DNA from: Epiperipatus broadwayi
Taxonomy: Eukaryota; Onychophora; Udeonychophora; Euonychophora; Peripatidae
Assembly (NCBI GenBank): GCA_028023455.1
Contig: JAQFVV010013064.1
Span: forward strand, 1-64,000
Length of the DNA: 64,000 nt
Direction of reading: 5' to 3'
The position numbers and the translations under genes are program-made. How positions within the stretch are numbered: the first letter of the stretch is position 1; every line of letters begins with the position of its first letter. The notes beneath the pieces are model-generated. The model was given only the letters and a program-made list of their open reading frames with translations, was not told the origin of the DNA and ran no database searches. Positions 23,255 to 35,359 of the stretch are shown in pieces.

Positions 23255-24760
23255 GCATTCTACAGCATGCGTGCCATGCTCGACATGCGGAACGATTATC
23301 AACGGCACTCTGAATTGAAATAGTAAAAAATTATATTTTAATTATTGTTACATTACCTACATTTTGCATATGTGACTCTCATATAAATGGAAACCATCCA
23401 TTAAGACAAACCTCTTGTTATTGCATAATTATTGAGTATGCGTTTGCACACTGTGTCTCCATCTATATTTTGTCCATGTGACTCACATGTAAAAGAGAAC
23501 CATATATTTAGTGCAGGTTGTGGTAAGTTAAAATAAACCTTTTTAATATAAAGGTATATATTACCCTAAAAGACTTATATAATATAGACAAAAGCTTGGC
23601 TATAAATTACCTCAATAAGACTTATAAAAGACAAAAGCATGACATCTGCTCTTTTCAAGACTCTTAGACAAGTGAATATGTATTTGTGCAGCATAAGGAT
23701 TGGGCTGTGTGTACTTTATGCTGTGAAAGTTTTGTCATACCTCAAGTTTACAAGGACATTATCAATCTAGCTATCTGCCCACATTTAAAAACTGATGATA
23801 AAAATGAAACTATAAAAAGGGTTGTTTCTGCCTTTAGGAAACATAGTCAAATAATGGGAACCAAAAAGAAAGCGAATGTAATTATACATCATTGTGTGGC
23901 TTCATTAGGAAACAAACTACTTATTTTAGTCAAATAATGGGAACCAAAAAGAAAAGCGAATGTAATTGTATATCATTGTGTGGCTTCAAAATCTGAACCC
24001 TTCACAGTTTGAGAATTCATCAAAGAAATATTTTTGAGAAGTACTGAAATCTTATTCAATGAGATAAACAATATTGTCTCTTGAGAAATATTAACTTTTG
24101 CAAGATCAATTTAAAGACGAATAACTTGACATGACTGAAGATGTCATAACAAAACAGTGAATGGTTTACAAGCTGTTGTACTTAGTATTGCTGTTGATGA
24201 AAGCATTGACATAAAGACATGGCATGTCTAGCAATAGTTGCATGATATTATGACAATGATTGTATTTATGAATTGTGTTGCTTGATTCCTCTTACTGGTA
24301 TAACAAAGGGACATGACATTTTCACTGCAAAATATTCAGTGTTACTATTGGTACTGGCTCTGCAACGGTCAAAAAGGAAAACTGATTTGTTAAACACATA
24401 GCAAATCATATTAGGCATCGAATATTGAGTTTCCACTATGTTATACACCATCATATTGCTTAAATTCTGTAATGGACATTGCCATTAAAATAATTTCAGT
24501 TTCTCATTCTTCATTGACACAGTTCCTTTTGCAAGAAATGAACAATGCATATGTGGATCTTCTGCTATACTGCAATGTCTGTTGGATTAGTCGAGGTAGT
24601 ATCTTGAATAGATTAATATCATGTCTGGAAGAAATCAAGATGTTTCTTGAGGAAAAAAGAACATTTCCCAGAAATGAATGATGAAGACTGGTTATGCAAA
24701 TTGACGTTTCTGACTAATATAACTCAACACTTGAATGACATAAACTATTAATTTTATATT
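23255..24760 (+). pseudogene. hAT transposase relic, ZBED5/GTF2IRD2-like, copy 1
   Basis: Plus-strand, broken by several frameshifts and stops. From 23686 a BED-finger-like CTLCCESF appears, then near 23975-24060 CEFIKEIFLRSTEILFNEI (the xPFTxGEFVKEC region of this family), then near 24190 AVDES (the VDESTD segment with the first catalytic Asp), and GITKGHDIFTAKYS near 24300. From about 24480, LLQEMNNAYVDLLLYCNV, then CWISRGSILNRLISCLEEI, then DEDWLCKLTFLTNIT correspond to the conserved WLSRG and FLTDIT blocks. The C-terminal dimerisation domain is missing. A GC-richer stretch near 23255-23320 may be the 5' terminal region; TIRs were not identified. Confidence 0.8.
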
Positions 24761-26899
24761 TGATGATTAGTTTATATATTTTTTTATTATTAGGTTTCTT
24801 ATATAGTATTGTTTATAAGTATCTTTCTTTTATAATTTTTTTATTCCTAAATATATTTAAAAAACTTGTTCTTTTATAAATTTTAAGTTTTCATTGCTTT
24901 TGACTCCTATTAAATAAATATTAATAAATAATTATATATCTTTTTTTATTACTATATTTTATTATTTATATTTTCAAATCAGGTAAACACTTAATTAATT
25001 TCATTTTATATAAACTTTATCATTTGAATTAAATATAACAATTAAATAGTATTGTAACAGTGGTTAGTATCATATCTTACTTAAATAATGAGAGTGCTTA
25101 AATGCTGTCATTCATAATATCTAATATATATGTCCCAGAAGTAATGGCTACCTCTTTTCTGAAATTAACTTTTACATTTAATTGTCCATATCAGTATTCT
25201 CTATAATTTTTCTTGTAGTGTAAGATATATATTCACATGCCACCAAGATTATTTTATTTTTTGGTATAGGAGTACATTTCATTTCTTTTAATCTATATGC
25301 CATTAAGTAGTTTTCCAGTATGATTAGCATAATATGATCTTTTAGTGATTATTTTTCAGTTTTTAAGTACTTACTGATGTAGTATTATCAATTCCAATCA
25401 CTTTGCCATTTTGGCAATGATCTCATGATGAATATGTTCTCATATTTCTTTATTGAAGACTCTTACACAAAAATATTTCATCATAAGACTTGTGGCATCT
25501 TTATAATTAACTTTTTGTATATTTATTTTGTTTGATTTTTGTTATTTTCTTCCATGTCATGTATTTTTTAGCAAATCTACTTATTATGACTGAAAACTTC
25601 CTTTTAACCAATGAATGTCTCATAATAGTATAATAAATTAATTAATATTTGAACACAGAGAAAAAAAATAACAACTTCCAAATAAATCCTATTAATTTAA
25701 TAAGTCTAATTATTTAATCATTTGTGTCTCATGATTTGCTCCATAATTTTGATGCTTTCTTCCAAACTTGTTCTCATATGCTACCTATAAATTCCTTCTC
25801 ATTGTATTTGTTATAATTCATGAATTTACTCACATAAAACCTACTATATTTTAGTTATAATTTTGATTAAATATGAAACCTCTTATGTTGATTAAATATG
25901 AAACCTATGTGCCAAAAATATTGCTTTGCATGGTAACAAAAACTAATGCATATGAGAAGTCATCCACTTTCATATATAGTGAAGCCATGATGTACGATAT
26001 ATTTTGTTCCAAACCCCTCATGTGTTGCATGTAATAGCTTACGTTTTGTTCATAAACTTGGATTAGAATAGAATACATATTGTTTATTAAATTGTAAATG
26101 TATAATACTTTTCAATATGCACATATATATAAACGATATTTTTTATATACATATAGTATACATATATAAATTAAGATTATAGTGTAAAAATTTTAAGTAT
26201 ATATTGTGCCCTTGTCTGTAGGTCATAATAAGGTAGAAAGGTCAATTACTAAAAAATTTTAAATTTTAAGTTATATTTGTATGATATATAAATAATAGTA
26301 GGATAATTAGATTTTATAGTACAATTTTAAGCTGAAAATACCTGGTATATAAAAATGTAAAGGATTATTTAAAGGAAAACAGTTAAATAAAGCTTAATGA
26401 TATCCTTGCTTATGGTTGTAAAAGCTGGCCATATAAAATAATACAGCTATAAATAGTTTAAAAGTATATTAATAATTTGAATATAATATTTTAAAACTAA
26501 TAAATTAAATAAATGCTATATGTAGTGTTATAATTATGTTTAATATTCAAATTTAATCTAATGTTTTAAGATAAACTTTAGGATGGTGAGAATTGTATTT
26601 AGTTCAACATTTTTAAATTATTTTCCAAATTTTTATAAAATATATCAGTTTTGGTAATTTAGACCGAGACGTAAATAAAAAATCATTTGATAAAGTTAGT
26701 AAACACGTGACTGTATATTATATACCTTCACACACGCTTGTTAGAATAATAATAAATTTTGTGAATTAGGAAACTAAATATAATTGCCATCGATCCTTAA
26801 AGTAAAAGTTGAAATATTAAATATTATTTTAATAATTGTTTTTAAAGTTTAAATAATTTTGATAAAACTATAATTGAATTTAAAAATACTAGTCTAAAT
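24761..26899. other. A+T-rich DNA without recognised genes
   Basis: No gene or repeat family recognised. Confidence 0.5.
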
Positions 26900-27069
26900 A
26901 ATATTTAAGACATGACGTCATCAATTCTTTATTTTTAAAAGTCTAGTCTGTTATAAAACTAAAATGTGTAAATTTGTTCGCGCTAAAATAAAATCATTAA
27001 CCAATCAACGGAGGTAATTTAGCAGACAAAATATAAGAATTAGACGGAGCGGGAAAAAGAAAGTAATGT
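26900..27069 (+). promoter_or_regulatory. Possible promoter with CRE, E2F-like and CCAAT motifs, and first-exon donor
   Basis: Within 170 bp: a full CRE TGACGTCA (26913-26920), an E2F-like TTCGCGCTAAA (26977-26987), CCAATCA (27001-27007) and a second E2F-like GCGGGAAA (27049-27056), ending in an excellent splice donor GTAAGT at 27070-27075. CpGs are concentrated here. The arrangement resembles a TATA-less promoter of a housekeeping or cell-cycle gene reading rightwards, with a non-coding first exon. Support is motif clustering plus the possible start-codon exon at 28251-28305; no transcript evidence. Confidence 0.4.
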
Positions 27070-27075
27070 GTAAGT

Positions 27076-28250
27076 GAAAGAGAGAGTAACATATTTTTTT
27101 AGCTGATAACACCGTAGCTAGAAAAGTGATATAAATTTAAAATTTTGTATTTATTTTAAAAGTTCTTTTTTAACATATAATATTTTGACTGCCTCTACAT
27201 GGATTGCTAATTTTAAAAGTTATCTTACCAGGATATTTTATTCAAGTTCAGCCAAAACCTTACAGTAAAATGGAAGTACAAGGAAAAATACCTAAAAATA
27301 TTGCTAAGGGAAAAATATTTGGAAAGTGCCTTAATACAGCTTTATTTATGCTCAACCAGAAACTTATTATTATAACTCAGAGAAATATAATTGGGACGCT
27401 ATATGAAAACTTAAAAGAGAAGTTACTTGCCGTCAGAAAAAAAATTATGACGCACAATTTTATAAGGCTACTTTAAAGTTATTTTATTCTTCTCTATGGA
27501 AAAATTTAATATGCGTTTTTATTATAAAGAAAAATTATGTAAATGTATAATGAAGAAAGAGTGTTTATCTTTTAAAGGAAACATTATTAAAAATATAGTA
27601 CCAGAATTTTAAAAGGAAAGAAAAAAGTTATAGAATAATATGAAAGAATTATTGTGTTTTATAGAAAAGGAACCGAAAAACTTTATCTAAGAAGAATTAA
27701 AAAATATTATAAATTATTCAATGGAAGAAATGCTTGATTTTAAAAAAATATAAAATTAAATTACTTAATGAAAATGGATCCATGGAAACCAAAAAAAATT
27801 TACTGAATATTTAAATAAAAGTACCCAGAGGATGCATCGTAAAAGTCGCGCGGGAAAATATTAGCAGACAATATTAGAAGAGAATATCAGAATTAATAAT
27901 TGTGTTCAATATTATGAAAACCAAGGATTGTCGTCTATGAATATTTACTAAACAGAGCAATAATTGTTTTACTTAAAATAGAACATTAAGTGACTGAAGA
28001 AGAAATAATATACATTTTTTTTTAGCTTTAATATGAACGGTTCAAGAAAGTTTTATGAAGAAGTACCGTAAATATAATTTAAATATTTTTTATTAATTTA
28101 TTTTAAAATATAAAAATGCTATGTGAGATTAGGGAAAACATATAAACATAAATTTAGTAATATTAAAAAATTAAATATAATAGCTTGATATAATGATAGA
28201 TATATTGTTTTAAAAATAAAGTGTATGTATGGGAGTCTTATATCTACAAG
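27076..28250. other. Possible first intron; no gene recognised
   Basis: A second GCGCGGGAAAA motif occurs near 27849, followed by AGCAGACAATATTAGAAG, loosely echoing AGCAGACAAAATATAAGAA near 27021. Frames here, such as the 90-codon one at 27204-27476, are not recognised. Confidence 0.4.
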
Positions 28251-28305
28251 AATCAATGGGATGGTGAAGCCTACAGAACGCGATCGAGAAGATAAAGATC
28301 GTTTG
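28251..28305 (+). CDS. Possible start-codon exon of an unrecognised host gene
   Basis: A 55-bp segment bounded by an acceptor-like CTACAAG (28250) and a donor GTAATT (28306). It contains ATG at 28261 followed by 14 sense codons (MVKPTERDREDKDRL), so coding would leave in phase 0. It is far richer in GC and CpG (ACGCGATCGA) than its surroundings, as expected for conserved coding. It lies 1.2 kb downstream of the promoter-like patch and its donor. I do not recognise the protein and found no following exon with confidence; candidate downstream islands near 28640-28750 and 28900-29100 lack a convincing frame. Confidence 0.3.
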
Positions 28306-30501
28306 GTAATTTTGATATTTATTTATAATGCATAATGTATTTTTTAGATCGTCTATTGATTAAGAATGATGTGTGAAAGTTTAAATTATATGTACACATT
28401 TTATACAACATTTTAAAACATATTATGAGATAGGAGTAATTCTGAATATGCATGCAATAAGTTATTTAAAGTATAATTAATAATATAATTTAACAGGACA
28501 ATTGTGTGATTCTTTTGAACTTTCATGTAATAAAGTATTCAGATATTTTAAAATAGTTTGTATATGATAAAATATACGAGGAAAGTAGTAAAAAGATTTT
28601 CTTAAAGAACAGCGGAATAGTTTTGAAATAAATGAATTTTATTATTGTTAGAAATGCAGATAGGAATTTGTCGATGTACCGTATAGAAAAATCTTGAGAA
28701 ATAAGATCGGATAGTGACTTGGTAGTACTAGTGGAGAGGAAACCAAGATGATGTTTTTTGTTAAGAAATAGGAAAAATAAAGTATTTGGATCATAGTTAG
28801 TTTGTGTGATTTCAGTATAGTTAACTAAGCCCTATGACTGAACACATATAGGTTGGACAGTGTTTTTTTTGCATATCTTTAAACTTTTTGATGTTATAAT
28901 AAAGCTGAAGAAATAGCTTTAGCATCGCTCCTATAATAGAGGTTGGTAGACAGGTAAAGGTCACTCCTCTATAGTGTCTTTTAATTCACTGTGCCATTAT
29001 TGTCAAGGTTTATGATGAGTAATATTCTAGTTATATTTTGATCCTATGCATCTATCTTCGCTATCCTTATTTCGTGAACCTGCATCGTCAGAGAGATATT
29101 TTCAAAGAAATAATGAATAAAATAGAACTGCAGATATGTTATCGTTTATGTGAGAATAGTTTATTTACTGGAATGTATAGAATTGTGTAATTTTAAAAGT
29201 GAAAGTACAAAATATCATAAAGAGAGAAAGAATCATATAATACAGTTTAAAATTAATTCGGAAATGAATATAAGATTTTAAAAAAAGAGAAATCTAAACA
29301 AAGTTTTTTTTTTAAAAGTGATAATAAAATTTGAATGTTTTTTTTTTTTTCAAATAATATTTTAGAAAATAAATATTGCATATTTATTAAGAAAATAATT
29401 CAATAATGTGTAATAAACATATATTTGTGCATGGTATATTAATAGTTGTAATCATATAATCCGAAGTAAGGCTTGAATGAGTATATTAGGATTAATAAAC
29501 ATCGGATAATGAACAATAAAACCTAATACCGAATGTAGAAGAATGTTTTGAATTTGTAGGATTCCATACAACCAATATAAAACTAGAATTTTATTGTTTT
29601 GTAGAATGTTTAATACGAATGTAAATTTGTAAAAAATATAATTTTAATAATAGTAGGGATACAAAGTGTTAATGATAATCATATAAGAAATACATTTTGT
29701 AACAAGCTAACCATAATAAGAAATCCAATAATAATAATACTGTATTTTCTTAAGCATTTAAAAGATAAGAGTTAACTAGGAAAAATAAATAGAAGTTTGA
29801 TTTCATTTTTTATAAACTAGGAAAACTAAGTTGTGATAGGAGAGTAAGGATATCCAATGTACATAATGTAAAATATTGTTATTTATTTATGTTATTAATA
29901 AACTTTGTTGTAAATTTATTTTAAAGTTTTGTGTCCTCGTTGTTATTTCTCCACATGGATGCATGATATCACGATACATTTATAATTGAAACAGACATAT
30001 AGTTTTTGCACAAAAGGTAAACATAAAAGTGTTATAATAATTTTGAGAATTTATTTGTATGTTAAAATTAAAAGATCATAATTTTATATTATTTCTTGGT
30101 CATAAGTCGATTGCCACAATATTACATTAAAATATATGCTAAAGTTGCCACACGTATTCTGTTGTCAGATTATTAAAATACTACCACGTACGTATTTATT
30201 TATTTCATTTAGGAAGAAATAAGATTATATTATACTATTATTGTTATTATTATTTTTATTATTGTTAGTTGCTGTGTAGTAGATTATGACATAAAATTCC
30301 CTTTTCATAGTTTACTACCGTAATTTTAAATCAGTTAGAATACAATTTATGAACCTGAGATTTTATTTTATTTTATTTTATTTAATTGAGCTAGATTCTT
30401 ATTATAAAGAATATTAAGATATAATTATTATTTTAATCGTAGTGAAAAGAGCTTAGAAAGTCGTAAGAATACTATAAGTTAGTTATTTGGTATAGTAAAA
30501 A
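28306..30501. other. No gene recognised; some GC-richer patches
   Basis: Patches near 28640-28750 and 28900-29100 are less A+T rich than average but give no protein-like frame. A (TTTTA)n run lies at about 30363-30385. Confidence 0.4.
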
Positions 30502-30574
30502 GGGGAATAGTGTTCTTATGCCATTGAGATAGTATCGTGTGGATAATATCTCAATGTAGTCTATCTCGTTCCCC
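30502..30574. ncRNA. Structured hairpin, possible small-RNA precursor
   Basis: CATTGAGATA (30522-30531) is exactly complementary to TATCTCAATG (30547-30556). The stem extends inward past one mismatch by TAT/ATA to a 7-base loop CGTGTGG. Outer GGGGAA (30502-30507) pairs with TTCCCC (30569-30574) across a poorly paired internal region. The total of about 73 nt, with one long stem, is the size of a microRNA precursor. The internal region is less well paired than in most, and I recognise no known miRNA seed. The strand is undetermined because the fold is similar on both. Confidence 0.35.
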
Positions 30575-32564
30575 GTATCGTCACTCCATGTCTCATGAAA
30601 ATAGTAAATATTTGTTAATTTATTTTTAAAAAATATAACCGTATTTGTATTTTAAAGATTAGAGCTAGTAATCATTTTTAATTAATGCTGGATATTTCAT
30701 TTATTTATTTGTTAACTGAGCTAGAACCCGGAAGAAATATGCATAATAAATTTTAAACACTATATAAATTTTGGAGGACGAGCGGTGGGAGAGGTTAGAA
30801 TATATATATAATTATTAATTATTAATAATGGGTTTAGAAAATATGTTTTCATATATTTTATTGTATGTTTATTGACAAATATGCTGAAAAAGTAAGAATT
30901 AAAAAAAATTTACTTGTACTATATTTCTATTTTTTTTAAAAAAACAAAGTGTGATTTTCATAGCAATTAAATACAATCTGGGCATTGTTCTTGTCAATAA
31001 CTTTTTTGTAAAACTGTTAGCATTATACTTAGAAAACATTTGATTACACAGAATACTGTACATCTTATTTGGAAAGGATAATGACAAAGAAAATGTATGT
31101 ACTTTCAACATAAACCAAAAAAATGTTAGTAATCATGATTGTGTATAACGCTTCATTCAAAATGGAAACATGGCTATTGTGTATTGTAAAATTTTACAAA
31201 TTTTATATTTTTAAAATATGATCACATACAGTGGTCAGAGATGAAAAAATGGCTGCTTGCATATTATAAAATGTATTAAATTTGTGAACTAATATTTTTT
31301 GTTTGTTTACATTTTTTATTGGTTAGCATATAATCGAAGTAAACATTGATACAGCGTAATTCATGCTTCACTGTATATTATTAGTGGATCTAATGTATAA
31401 AATTAAAAAGGTAAGTAATTTTTATTTATTTAAATTTTAATGGGTATAATAATAATTAATATTTTTTTTAATTTAAAATTTTAATATGTAATTTGTGATA
31501 AAATCTGCAATAATAATGTTATTTTTATGTATACATTGGTGTTTTTTTGTAATAATCAAAATGTATATCACTTTTATTTTCTTATCTTTAATATTTTTAA
31601 AAACATCATTTATTATAAGATTATTTTCTGTGATAAATATATAAATTGTGATAAAATGTTTTTTTTTTTTTTTACAATACATAAGCATAATTTATTTTAT
31701 TGAAAAACCATATATGTTAGGGAGAAAAAAAGAAAATAAACTCCATGCCCAGAGAGTTAATGTGGGTGCTCTGTTTAAATTTTGTAATTAATTTTATTTC
31801 TGCTAAAAAAAGTTAACCTACTTTAATATGTAGTGAGTGAAAATATTTTTCTATAGCATTGACATAGAGAATTATATTTAAATCAGCTGATGTAAAGTTT
31901 GTAAGTTTTAAGTTTTTAAAAATAAATTTCATAAAGGAAAAGGATGGGGAAAGAAGTCAATAGTCTTTTTTTTTAAATTTTAATTATGGCATGTACATAC
32001 ACTACATATTATAATAATTATGTAAATTTTATATTTAAGTTTCCAAAAACTTATGAGTGCTTTGAAAATATAAGGAATTCATAATTGAGGATAGGAATGT
32101 ATTCTTAATCCGGTAAAATTGTTAATTGACATTGGCTCAGGAACCAAAAGCATGAAGTAATTGAATTGCAGCTTACAGTTAGTTTCTAACATTAACAGAA
32201 TCTCTAATCTCCATAGACATATGAACTACCTGGATAATCAATATTAATGGATTCTTCCATTAATATTTTTCATTTCTATTAGAAATTTTAAGATTATTGT
32301 TTTATTATTCAATATAATGAGACATTTAAAAAATGCTTTTATATCTTAATTCTTTTCTGTGTAGTTTTAGAAGGATTTCAAAACTAACATAATGAATATT
32401 TTCATTTTAAAAAGTACACTTGGTATCAACCTCCCTTTTTCACCCTTTTTTTTTACTCTTAGAATCACTATAGAAAATATTAGACTCATCCTTAATCCCA
32501 CTATACTAAAATTAGAAATTTTAAATATCTTTGAAATACTAACTATAATATTAGGGTGCTTATG
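30575..32564. other. A+T-rich DNA with one shared repeat
   Basis: No gene recognised. Holds the short repeat listed at 31137-31260. Confidence 0.45.
31137..31260. repeat. Short dispersed repeat (also near 59085-59135, inverted)
   Basis: The 20-mer GAGATGAAAAAATGGCTGCT occurs at about 31231-31250 and, inverted, at about 59104-59124. Both are adjacent to a GTGTAT/ACAC-type segment, and a looser version (ATGGAAACATGGCTATTGTG) lies near 31160. An uncharacterised repeat family. Confidence 0.45.
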
Positions 32565-32755
32565 TATTAATCCTGCAACACATATCAGAACTGCTACACC
32601 TTTTCACATTTGTATCAATCTGCTGATAATTTTCTAATCTTGTGATCTGATCAAATAACATGTATATATTTTTTCCACAAGATTTACAAAGTTATCGGGT
32701 CTGAATACATATGTGAAAAGGCATAGCAGTTCTGATATGTGTTGCAGGATTAATA
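32565..32755. repeat. Foldback repeat, 54-bp arms
   Basis: 32565-32618 and 32702-32755 are near-perfect inverted copies (for example CTGCAACACATATCAGAACT and its complement) separated by about 83 bp. This could be a MITE or the palindromic tip of an unidentified element. No CTGATGA...GAAAC core is present. Confidence 0.8.
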
Positions 32756-32769
32756 TATAATATTAATTT

Positions 32770-32990
32770 GTAATAATACTAAAAATATGAATTCTATCCA
32801 AAAATTAATCCTTAAAAAGTACATTTTTAATAATAATGGAAATATTGATTTGATATAAAAAATCTGAAATATGACATGCTATAACAATACTAAAAATATG
32901 AATTTCATCCAAAAATGAATCTTAAAACGTACATTTTTAACAATAGTAAAAATATTTATTTGACATAAAAAAATGTAAAATATCACACAC
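32770..32990. repeat. Two-copy tandem duplication, about 110 bp each
   Basis: 32774-32880 and 32884-32990 are diverged direct copies (both contain AATACTAAAAATATGAATT and GTACATTTTTAA). Non-coding. Confidence 0.75.
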
Positions 32991-33152
32991 CATTATGTAA
33001 TTCCCAAATGTAGCTTTAAATACGGACCCATCACTAAATTACAAAATACCCTCAAATATTACAAAAAATTGTAATATATACACATTCTGTACTCACCATG
33101 TAATATATAACAGGAATTGTCGCAATGAAACAATCAATTTGTCAGTTCTACT

Positions 33153-33569
33153 TTATTTTAAGTGGATAATTTTTTTTCCCAAAATGAAGACTAAAAGTAA
33201 AATTTTTATTTTTCCCCAAAATGCACACTTACTTAACACATGATTGTATTTGTAGTTCACATGAAATTTAACACTTTTATGGGCCTTCCAATAGTCAGAA
33301 TAAATTGTTGATCCCTCTTCCACATTTTGTTTCACAGCTTCCATAAGAGTTGCAGCTATTCTATTATTGTCATGATAAAACACTCATTGGTCTCTGCACA
33401 AGCCACCAAACATCGACTGTTCGGGAAGAATTGTCCTGTTTGGTTTTGAAAAGGTTCTCATCAATTTCAATGATTTTGTTAGGGCTTCCAATTTTACGTT
33501 TTCTTGAAAATATGAAACCGCATTCATTTCAATAGTGGGTAAAAATTGCTGAATCAAAACTATGCACAC
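33153..33569 (-). pseudogene. Merlin (IS1016/ISXO2-like) transposase relic, copy 1
   Basis: The minus strand reads, across one frameshift and a stop, IGSPNKIIEIDENLFKTKQ (the IDE-containing block with a catalytic acidic residue), then ILPEQSMFGGLCRD, then RIAATLMEAVKQNVEEGST followed by IYSDYWKAHKS (the second catalytic block, YSDxW). VNYKYNHV follows where the family has VNHxxNFV. This order is diagnostic of Merlin-superfamily DDE transposases. The expected third block (HTQTIE) is missing because the frame decays after FWGKIK. The N-terminal domain and inverted repeats were not found. Inactive. Confidence 0.85.
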
Positions 33570-33589
33570 AAATGAAAGTAAAATCCCTC

Positions 33590-33835
33590 TTACATATTTT
33601 GTTTCACGGCTTCCATAAGAGTTGCTGCTGTTCTATCATTAATTGTCATGATAAAACACTTGTCGGTCTTCCTGCTGCCACCAAACATCCACTGTTCAGG
33701 AAAAATTCATCCAGCTTGGTTTTGAAAAGACTCGTCAGTTTAGATGATTTTGTTAGGGTCTCCAATTTTATGTTTTCTTGAAAATATAAAACAGCATTTA
33801 TTTCACTCGTGGGTAAAAATCATTAAACCCAAACT
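33590..33835 (-). pseudogene. Merlin transposase relic, copy 2 (tandem partial duplicate)
   Basis: The same strand and same transposase segment as 33330-33570, displaced about 245 bp. The complement reads EQWMFGGS, then DKCFIMTINDRTAATLMEAV, with the IDE block now reading TDES. It has different lesions from copy 1 and in places preserves the ancestral frame better (an open DKCFIMTIN stretch where copy 1 has a stop). Its flank CAAATGAAAGTAAAA is also repeated. This suggests a local duplication after insertion rather than two insertions. Confidence 0.8.
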
Positions 33836-34180
33836 ACAAATACAAATGAAAGTAAAAATCTTTGAATCAAAACTGATGATGTAATGCAAGTAACAGCATT
33901 AAAAATACTGTCACAATGAAATCTGAATAATAACAGAGTGTAAAATTATCACAAAAAAAACCCTTGTTGTTGGATGAGATTAGAACAGATATTTGACACA
34001 ATTACAAGGTTACACATTTATCATGGATATAAAAATGCATACCATCTCTACATTGCAGGACTAATACGAAAGTACCAATTCTAAACTTGCGTTTTATGCA
34101 CAATTAATGAAGCTGTATAACAATATGTTCCCATAGTTAGTAGATATCATGGTAATTTATGCAAATTTATGTAATAATGT

Positions 34181-34620
34181 TTATATGGCCCACTTTTTAG
34201 AGATTGTAAAGTAGGCATCTTTTCTATTGATTGCTTTAGGGTCTTCTGCAATGAAACACAGCTCCTTCACTTTGCGCTTCATGTTGTTGCGCTCAGTGCA
34301 CATTATCTCTGCTGTTATCGGCTGGAAGGTGTGACCAGTGACTTTTTTATGCTCTACAAATATTGAGTTGCCTTCGGTTTTAGTTTGCATTCTATTATAT
34401 ATGTATTGGTGTTGCGATACCCTAGCGGCAATGTTTGCTTTGGTTTTTCCGTAATACATTGTCTGTTCAACCTCCTTGGGTTAAGTGATCTTGTACACGA
34501 CTTAAGGGGTTAGTTCGGGTGTGGTTTTGTCCTTTGTATTGTTGATTAATCTATTGGTTGTAGAAGGCATGTGAAAGCCTACTTCGAAGTCATTGGAAAG
34601 TGTTTTAACTAGATGTTTTA
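34181..34620 (-). pseudogene. Penelope-like element GIY-YIG endonuclease fragment
   Basis: The minus-strand frame shows, from about 34600 downward, MPSTTNRLINNTKDKTTPEL, a stop, VVYKIT, a stop, then MYYGKTKANIAARVSQHQ, and later SIFVEHKKVTGHTFQPIT. This matches the linker (NRL..NTKD) and GIY-YIG nuclease of Penelope-like retroelements: VYKI replaces GIY, YYGKT replaces YIG, and R in AARVSQH is the conserved arginine. Two in-frame stops inactivate it. No reverse transcriptase was found upstream. It differs from the endonuclease at 57035-57600, so at least two PLE lineages are present. Confidence 0.8.
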
Positions 34621-34639
34621 TATCTTACTAAGAAAAAAT

Positions 34640-35359
34640 CCTATGAAGAATAGATGATAAAGTGTGCTCATAATCATAAAAATAGTTCATATATCAATAT
34701 TAATTGAACACTATTGGTATAAGCTAGTTATAGAATTATAATAATTTTTAAACAGTGGAAGGCCTGTGTGTGTGAAAATTAAATGCAAGCTAATGATTAT
34801 ATTTTAAGTATATTTACTTTAACATTGATATACAATCTTATAATACAAAGTTTCTAATTTAATGTACAGCCATTCCTATTAAATTCCTATTAGTGTGACC
34901 ATAAGTGGTAAATATTTTTGCCCTTTTCACGCCTTATCCTAAGAAAAAATTTTTTTTACATAAGTGTTAAAAAAAAGAATATTTTTACTATCGGTATTTC
35001 TAAATTTAATGAACTTACAACAACTTCTCTTTTTTTTTTTTTCATTCAAAATGTTGAAATTTAGTTACTTTGTATTTATCTATTATAAATCTGTGTTTTG
35101 AATAATTCTCAAAAAATGCAATAGTGTGTTGGGTTGATATAGTTCTGATAGTTAGAATAAAATACTAACATCACAAAAAATATCAAATCTCAACATAATA
35201 TCTGTATAATTGGTATAGAATAAATTTATTTTTTATTAGCTTGGATTTTCCTCCACAATTATGAAAATTAACAATTTTAAGAAAGATATTACAAATAAAA
35301 AAGAATATCAAATTCTGTTAATAATAATTAAAAAATTTGAACATGTTAATATGAAACCC
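34640..35359. other. A+T-rich DNA without recognised genes
   Basis: Nothing recognised. Confidence 0.5.

Noticed and set aside
32392-32637. 81-codon plus-strand frame
   Set aside because: Low-complexity Ile/Leu-rich peptide ending inside a foldback arm.
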